Positions 58,677-64,000 of a DNA stretch of 64,000 nucleotides are shown here, piece by piece. Positions within the stretch are counted from its first letter, which is position 1. The number at the start of each line of letters is the position of its first letter. The position numbers and the translations under genes are program-made. Under the pieces are notes generated by a model. It had not been told where the DNA came from and did not search any database. It worked only from the letters and a program-made list of their open reading frames with translations. Origin of the DNA: Bacteroidales bacterium (GTDB lineage Bacteria > Bacteroidota > Bacteroidia > Bacteroidales > UBA932). Location: the NCBI GenBank assembly GCA_015060335.1, contig SUYR01000015.1, positions 1 to 64,000 on the forward strand, in the 5' to 3' direction.

Positions 58677-61600
58677 ATGAAAAAGACTATCATATCATTA
58701 GCATTTATACTCGGATTGTGTCTTGCTGGACAGGCACAAAGCAAAATAGTCAAGGACTTCAAGCCAGTCTGCGATTCACTCGCCGTGCTGACTACAGAAC
58801 GGACAGGCATATGCGGCAACGTATCGCTCAAGACCGTAATGAAACGAGGTGGAAACCTTGACTTTTACTTCACAGAATCAGTCGGGGACTATCCTTGGCA
58901 CAAAGACGATGTCAAATGGTTCCGAAACACCCTCAAGAGCCTGTTTCCGGAAGAATACAGGAGGTACAGACTGGGAAACATCTACAGCAGAAAGGTAAAT
59001 CTCGACAAACTCGTAACTCCGAGGCTTAAATACGACGGAAAGCCATCAGATACGGAACATAAGGTAAAATCCCCGTCAGAATCAAGACAGATTGTAGAGA
59101 AAGTCGGTGCCCTGTCATATGACAAAGGGCTTGACGGCAGACATATAGCCGTATGGCAAAGCCACGGACGTTACTATGACCAGGGAGCGGAACTGTGGCA
59201 ATGGCAACGACCTTGCCTGTTCCAGACATGCGAAGACATGTACACTCAGGGATATGTACTTCCCTATCTTGTCCCGATGCTCGAAAATGCCGGAGCATAC
59301 GTATTGCTGCCTCGCGAAAGAGACACCCAGCATAATGAGGTGATAGTGGATAATGACAAGTCATGTGGCACACGAGGTACCGGATCATACAAGGAAACTG
59401 GAAAATGGAAAGATGCCGGGTCCGGTTTTGCAGATATAAAGGACATATACTTCGATCTGGAAAATCCATTTGAACTCGGATCGGCAAGGTCGGTTGCATG
59501 TGTTGCTCCCAACTCAAAGACTACAGCTTCCGTACGCTGGAGTCCTGACATCACAAAGAGGGGTGAATATGCTGTATATATATCATATAAGACACTTCCA
59601 AACAGCACGAACTCAGCGCATTACACGGTAAAGCACCTTGGCGGTACAAGCGAATTCATTGTAAACCAGAAGATGGGTGGAAGCACCTGGATATACCTCG
59701 GAACGTTCGAATTTGCTGAAGGGTCTGACTGCTATGTAATGCTTGATAACAGCACTCCCAAGGGTTACAGAATGGAAGTCGGTGCCACAGTAACAGCAGA
59801 TGCGGTAAGATTCGGTGGTGGAATGGGTAATATTGCAAGAGCCGGCAAGCCATCAAACGACACTACAGCCATAGTAATAGAGCCTACAATATCCGGACTT
59901 CCCCGTTCCGCAGAAGGTGCACGCTACTGGTTGCAATGGGCGGGAGCAGACAGCACAGTATATTATCAGAACAACGGAGATAACGATTATAGGGACGACT
60001 TCATGTCCAGAGGTGACTGGGTGGAATGGATTTCCAGAGGCTCACGAGTCAATCCGTCTAAAAAGGGCGGACTTGGAATACCTGTAGATCTGTCACTCGG
60101 ATTTCATACAGATGCAGGAACAAGACCGGACGACACGAAAGTAGGTACACTTGCCATATACACGTACAAGTCAGAAGGGAAGACCAATCTTCCGGGCGGA
60201 GAGAGCAGGATGACAAGTAGAATGTATTCGGAACTTGTTCAGACACAGATTGTTGATGACATACGTTCATGTCATGACAGTCTGTGGAACAGAAGGCTTA
60301 TATGGGACAGAGGATACAGGGAATCCCGCACTCCTTCATGTCCGGCTATGCTGCTTGAACTTCTGTCGCATCAGAATTTTGCTGATATGAAATTCGGGCT
60401 TGATCCCTCATTCAGATTTACAGTCAGCAGAGCCATTTATAAGGGCATGCTGAAATATCTGAGCTACCGTTTCGGTGTGGAATACACGGTACAGCCGCTT
60501 CCGGTATCGTCTGTAGGAGTCACATTCAGCCAGAGTGGCAAAGCCCGGCTGAGCTGGTCACCTGTAAAAGATCCAATCGAGCCGACTGCAGATCCTACTG
60601 GTTATATTGTCTATAAACGTATCGGAGAAGGAGCTTTCGACAACGGTACTGTAGTTGACGGCTGCAGCTTCGAGACTGCCATAGTTCCCGGCAAGGTAAT
60701 GAGTTTCAAGGTAGAAGCATATAATGACGGTGGCAGGAGTTTCCCTTCAGAGATAGTCAGCATAGGTGTACCTTATGAGCCTATCAGCAACGACAAAGTG
60801 CTTATTGTCAACAACTTTGATAGAGTCAGCGCTCCTGCATACTTTGAAGGAGAAGATAGAGCCGGTTTTGACAACCGACTCGACAGCGGAGTTCCTGACA
60901 AGAAGGATATAACTTTCATCGGTGAGATGTATAATTTCAGACGTTCAGATGAATGGATAACAAACGTACGACAGGGATTCGGAGCATCTTATTCTGATCT
61001 TGCAGGAAACATTGTAGCAGGAAATACATTTGACTTTACAGCCGTACATGGAAAGGCTATTCTTGAAGCAGGACATGCTTTCTACTCATGCAGCAACGAA
61101 AGATTTGCGGCAGATTCGCTGACATATGCCGATGCCTGGACAATAGATCTGATCTGCGGAAAACAGGTAAGCACCCCATCAGGCAAGGAGATCAGATTTA
61201 CGGTATTCCCTCGAGAGCTGCAGGACGCGTTGAAAAGAGCTGCAGGAAAGGGTAGAAATCTCATTGTCAGCGGATCGTACATAGCCACAGACATATGGGA
61301 TGCAATATATCCGATACAGTTGGACAGCGCCTATCGGGCTGACACTGAAGATTTTGCAAAGACTGTTCTCGGATATCAGATTGCCACTGGCCAGGCAAGC
61401 AGAACAGGTATGGTAAAACCGGTAGCAAACAAAGCGATCCCGGGTATTCCTGCAATAAGGATTGTCGGTGAAATGAATCCTGACATATATTGCGTAGAGT
61501 CTCCTGACGGTCTGACACCAGCATCAAGACAGGCGGAGATCGTATGCAGATACTCCGACAGCAACATACCGGCGGGAATAGCTTATGAGGGCAAGGGATA

Positions 61601-61697
61601 CAGATGCGCAAGCTACGGATTCCCTATTGAAGCAATACATTCCACAGAGACCATCAATCAACTGATATCAAACACTTTAGAATATCTGAAGAAATGA
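58677..61697 (+). CDS. large exported zinc amidase with inserted golvesin-like domain
   Basis: The protein has 1006 residues. After a signal peptide (1-20), an N-acetylmuramoyl-L-alanine amidase-like domain is split. Candidate zinc ligands His163 (WQSHGRYYDQG), Glu214 (LLPRERD) and His477 (LGFHTDAG) are spread over 315 residues. Between Glu214 and His477 sits a domain (about 245-382: GEYAVYISYKTLPNSTNSAH, GGSTWIYLGTFEFAEGS, VTADAVRFGGG) resembling the golvesin C-terminal/xanthan-lyase-associated domain. A fibronectin type III-like segment follows (about 615-707), then a roughly 290-residue C-terminal domain I do not recognise. It probably acts on peptidoglycan in the periplasm. It follows the exporter by 15 bp. 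Confidence 0.75.
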   Translation: MKKTIISLAFILGLCLAGQAQSKIVKDFKPVCDSLAVLTTERTGICGNVSLKTVMKRGGNLDFYFTESVGDYPWHKDDVKWFRNTLKSLFPEEYRRYRLGNIYSRKVNLDKLVTPRLKYDGKPSDTEHKVKSPSESRQIVEKVGALSYDKGLDGRHIAVWQSHGRYYDQGAELWQWQRPCLFQTCEDMYTQGYVLPYLVPMLENAGAYVLLPRERDTQHNEVIVDNDKSCGTRGTGSYKETGKWKDAGSGFADIKDIYFDLENPFELGSARSVACVAPNSKTTASVRWSPDITKRGEYAVYISYKTLPNSTNSAHYTVKHLGGTSEFIVNQKMGGSTWIYLGTFEFAEGSDCYVMLDNSTPKGYRMEVGATVTADAVRFGGGMGNIARAGKPSNDTTAIVIEPTISGLPRSAEGARYWLQWAGADSTVYYQNNGDNDYRDDFMSRGDWVEWISRGSRVNPSKKGGLGIPVDLSLGFHTDAGTRPDDTKVGTLAIYTYKSEGKTNLPGGESRMTSRMYSELVQTQIVDDIRSCHDSLWNRRLIWDRGYRESRTPSCPAMLLELLSHQNFADMKFGLDPSFRFTVSRAIYKGMLKYLSYRFGVEYTVQPLPVSSVGVTFSQSGKARLSWSPVKDPIEPTADPTGYIVYKRIGEGAFDNGTVVDGCSFETAIVPGKVMSFKVEAYNDGGRSFPSEIVSIGVPYEPISNDKVLIVNNFDRVSAPAYFEGEDRAGFDNRLDSGVPDKKDITFIGEMYNFRRSDEWITNVRQGFGASYSDLAGNIVAGNTFDFTAVHGKAILEAGHAFYSCSNERFAADSLTYADAWTIDLICGKQVSTPSGKEIRFTVFPRELQDALKRAAGKGRNLIVSGSYIATDIWDAIYPIQLDSAYRADTEDFAKTVLGYQIATGQASRTGMVKPVANKAIPGIPAIRIVGEMNPDIYCVESPDGLTPASRQAEIVCRYSDSNIPAGIAYEGKGYRCASYGFPIEAIHSTETINQLISNTLEYLKK

Positions 61698-63007
61698 CAG
61701 CTCGCGAATCAGAAATCATCGGACTTATACGTAAGGAAGTTAAGCCTGCGCTCGGCTGCACTGAGCCGATAGCAGTTGCTCTTGCTGTTGCAAAGGCAGT
61801 GGAGGAACTTGAAAAGAATTATGGTTCCGGCTGGCGGATGTGCGGAAACTATAAACTGAAGGCAGAAGTAAGCGGCAATATTCTCAAGAACGGAATGGGA
61901 GTCGGAATCCCGGGCACAGGAATGGTAGGTCTGCATATAGCCTCCGCACTCGGAGCCGCGTGCGGAAAGTCATGTTATGGACTGGAAGTGCTGAACGACC
62001 TTAGCGATGCGGCTGTGGAATATTCCAAGAAAATGGTTGATGATGGTCTTGTATCAGTTGATATTGCTGATACCGATCTCAAGTTATATGTAAAGGCCAC
62101 TGTCGAATATGATGGTCATTCGGCATATGCAATAATAGAAAATGACCATGACAATATTGTAGAGACCGGATATGACGGAAACGTCGTAATTACTGCAGGC
62201 AGGAAGACGCATAGCGAGGATCTTGAGCAGAAATCTACGCTTGACTATGCGCTTACTGTTCAGGAAATCCTCGAATTTGCATCTACAGTAGCATATGAAG
62301 ATATAGAATTCATACTTGAGTCACGCACTCTTAATATGGCACTTGCAGCTGAAGGAATGTCAGGAAAGTATGGTCTGCGTGTCGGCTATGCAATCAGCCT
62401 CGACAGCAACCGCGAAGTCTTCGGTGAGGACTTTCTAAGCTATGCAATGGCTCTGACCGCTGCAGCATCAGATGCAAGAATGGCAGGATGTACACTGGCT
62501 GCTATGAGCAACTCCGGCAGCGGCAACCAGGGAATCACCGTCACAATGCCTGTAATTGCATATTCGATAAGATATGGCACAACTGATGAGCAGCTTGCCA
62601 GAGCCCTTGTGCTCAGTCATCTGATTGCCATACATATCAAAGGATATCTGGGCAAGCTCTCAGCTCTTTGCGGCTGCGTAATCGCCTCAACTGGAGCAGC
62701 TTGCGGACTTGTTTACCTGCGCGGAGGAGATTATTCTCAGATTTGTGCAGCCATCAAGAACATGATCGGAAACATCACCGGAATGGTCTGTGACGGAGCA
62801 AAGGTAGGATGTGCAATGAAAGTAGCCTCAGGAGTGTCATCTGCACTTCAGTCTGCCGTACTTGCACGCGAAGGCATATGCATTTCAGCACACGACGGCA
62901 TCATCGAAAACGACATAGAGAAGACCATTCAGAATCTCGGACGCATCGGCTCCGTAGGAATGCAGAATACCGACAATATGATTCTGGATATCATGGTCTG
63001 CAAGTAA
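61694..63007 (+). CDS. L-cysteine desulfidase / serine dehydratase-alpha-like protein (CyuA/YhaM family)
   Basis: The 437-residue protein has the UPF0597/CyuA pattern: KPALGCTEPIAVALAVAKAV with the first cluster Cys, NGMGVGIPGTGMVGLHIASA, GCTLAAMSNSGSGNQGITVT, and late Cys-bearing stretches LCGCVIASTGAACGLVYL and VCDGAKVGCAMKVASG. Characterised members use an oxygen-sensitive [4Fe-4S] cluster to release sulfide or ammonia from cysteine or serine, in line with an anaerobic host. Its ATG overlaps the amidase stop (ATGA), so they are co-translated, although a functional link is not obvious. Confidence 0.87.
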   Translation: MTARESEIIGLIRKEVKPALGCTEPIAVALAVAKAVEELEKNYGSGWRMCGNYKLKAEVSGNILKNGMGVGIPGTGMVGLHIASALGAACGKSCYGLEVLNDLSDAAVEYSKKMVDDGLVSVDIADTDLKLYVKATVEYDGHSAYAIIENDHDNIVETGYDGNVVITAGRKTHSEDLEQKSTLDYALTVQEILEFASTVAYEDIEFILESRTLNMALAAEGMSGKYGLRVGYAISLDSNREVFGEDFLSYAMALTAAASDARMAGCTLAAMSNSGSGNQGITVTMPVIAYSIRYGTTDEQLARALVLSHLIAIHIKGYLGKLSALCGCVIASTGAACGLVYLRGGDYSQICAAIKNMIGNITGMVCDGAKVGCAMKVASGVSSALQSAVLAREGICISAHDGIIENDIEKTIQNLGRIGSVGMQNTDNMILDIMVCK

Positions 63008-63008
63008 A

Positions 63009-64000
63009 CTACACCTTCCAGACTTTCAGATACTGCTGAAGAGCCCACATCTCATCACGATATTTGGCGGCGGCCATGAAATCGAGGTCGGCTGCGGCTT
63101 TCTGCATGTTGTGTTTTGCCTGTTCGACAGCCTTCTCCACTTGAGGACGGGACATAGACCTTATGACAGGATCCTGAAGGACTGCGGCAAGGTCTGCCTG
63201 AAGATAACCGTCCACATATGCCGAATTGCTCTCTCGCTTTGAGTCATGGCCAAGTCCGACGCTGACACTTCCCTTTCCGAGGTCGGTAGGATCCGGAATA
63301 TATGTAGGATCGTCGTATGAGTTGGCGGCACTTACACGTCCGTTGACACTATTTGCAAGACGCTGGTTTCTCTGCTTGTCATCAGTTCCAGCCTCATCCA
63401 CAAGTACATTTCTCTTTACTGCGACCTGAGTCGGTGTGATACCATGCAACTTGTTGTATTCCATCTGTTTGCTGCGTCTGCGATCTGTCTCATAAATAGT
63501 ACGCTGCATGGAATCCGTAATATTGTCAGCATACATTATCACAAGTCCATTGACATTACGAGCAGCGCGTCCGGCAGTCTGGGTCAGGGCCCTGTCACTT
63601 CTGAGGAATCCTTCCTTGTCTGCATCCAGTATGGCCACAAGCGATACACTCGGGATATCCAACCCTTCTCTTAGGAGATTTACTCCGATAAGCACATCAA
63701 AGAGTCCGTTCTTGAAATCCTCTATGATTTCAACACGTTCAAGGGTATCGACATCAGAATGGATGTAGCGGCAGCGGACTCCCATCTTTTCAAAATATTT
63801 GTCAAGTTCCTCTGCCATTCTCTTGGTAAGAGTGGTCACAAGCACCCTCTCGTCCACTTCTGCTCGTCTTCGGATCTCTTCAAGAAGGTCATCCACCTGA
63901 TTCTTCGTAGGACGCACCTGTATCGGAGGATCAAGAAGACCGGTAGGCCTGACCACCTGTTCCACCACCAGACCTTCAGATTTCTCAAGTTCATAATCCG
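63009..64000 (-). CDS. uvrB: excinuclease ABC subunit B, 3' part (cut by window edge)
   Basis: The frame is open to base 64000, so the gene begins outside the window; about 330 C-terminal residues are present. Helicase motifs visible are [16 protein letters not shown] (IV), [20 protein letters not shown] (V) and [12 protein letters not shown] (VI). The UVR domain that binds UvrC ends the protein ([17 protein letters not shown]). The edge segment reads [20 protein letters not shown], typical of UvrB after the ATPase motif SATPA. It acts in nucleotide excision repair with UvrA and UvrC. It converges on the desulfidase gene with a 1-bp gap. Confidence 0.97.
   Translation of the reverse strand, partial: DYELEKSEGLVVEQVVRPTGLLDPPIQVRPTKNQVDDLLEEIRRRAEVDERVLVTTLTKRMAEELDKYFEKMGVRCRYIHSDVDTLERVEIIEDFKNGLFDVLIGVNLLREGLDIPSVSLVAILDADKEGFLRSDRALTQTAGRAARNVNGLVIMYADNITDSMQRTIYETDRRRSKQMEYNKLHGITPTQVAVKRNVLVDEAGTDDKQRNQRLANSVNGRVSAANSYDDPTYIPDPTDLGKGSVSVGLGHDSKRESNSAYVDGYLQADLAAVLQDPVIRSMSRPQVEKAVEQAKHNMQKAAADLDFMAAAKYRDEMWALQQYLKVWKV

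Noticed and set aside
1..64000. CRISPR arrays, tRNA or rRNA genes, intact insertion sequences
   Set aside because: No regularly spaced direct repeats, no cloverleaf with a TTCxAxxC-type arm in the gaps I read, and no transposase coding sequence.

Overview
The window looks like a chromosomal segment from a member of the Bacteroidales (Bacteroidota), of moderate-to-low GC with AT-rich gaps. Evidence: many genes are preceded by the Bacteroidota -7 element TAnnTTTG, often with TTG or TTTG about 19 bases upstream; recognisable Shine-Dalgarno sites are scarce; and many families are typical of the phylum (GxDLY-type SGNH hydrolase, DUF3467, DUF2807, golvesin-domain amidase, S9B dipeptidyl peptidase, ATP-dependent PEP carboxykinase). 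I cannot name a genus. I saw no rRNA, tRNA, CRISPR array, intact insertion sequence or prophage.

Layout. 1-1.3 kb: a cut-off alpha/beta hydrolase, a pair of inverted palindromes, a decayed YoeB-type toxin-antitoxin pair and a small secreted protein. 1.4-11 kb: ion and phosphate transport (two Ca2+/Na+ antiporters, a Na+/phosphate symporter, an MscS channel), with RlmD, a tri-haem cytochrome c peroxidase and a membrane NfeD/ClpP-class protease. 11-18 kb: an acyltransferase, QueA, an XRE regulator behind a long AT-rich control region, PyrD-CinA and an EamA exporter. 17.8-28 kb, mostly leftward: M19 dipeptidase, GIN-domain protein, RlmB, ABC-F ATPase, TatC, TatA, ValS, then a radical SAM/UbiA pair. 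28-34 kb: DUF3467, a KdsC-like phosphatase, an SDR/aldehyde dehydrogenase pair, an SGNH hydrolase, Maf and a CpsB-like phosphatase. 34-38.3 kb: thrB-thrC behind an apparent threonine/isoleucine attenuator, a candidate small RNA and a two-component system. 38.4-53 kb: PlsC-like acyltransferase, RecQ, PckA, DPP-IV, Dda-like helicase, TrkH, a four-helix-bundle sensor, WalJ-like hydrolase, a TPR protein and a degenerate M28 peptidase homologue. 53-64 kb: the dTDP-L-rhamnose set rfbC-A-D-B, an MsbA-like exporter, a 1006-residue amidase, an L-cysteine desulfidase homologue and the 3' part of uvrB.

Most of this is core housekeeping and envelope biology. The strongest undescribed-looking signals are regulatory or at the protein level: (1) a 32-codon Thr/Ile-rich leader ORF upstream of thrB, directly behind a consensus promoter and with complementary RNA arms; (2) a roughly 77-nt candidate RNA with its own promoter and terminator, antisense to the 3' end of the sensor-kinase transcript; (3) an M28 peptidase homologue lacking three of the expected active-site residues; (4) an overlapping UbiA-prenyltransferase/radical-SAM gene pair; and (5) a palindromic element repeated in three intergenic gaps. 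Function calls rest on motif recognition only; no database search was possible.
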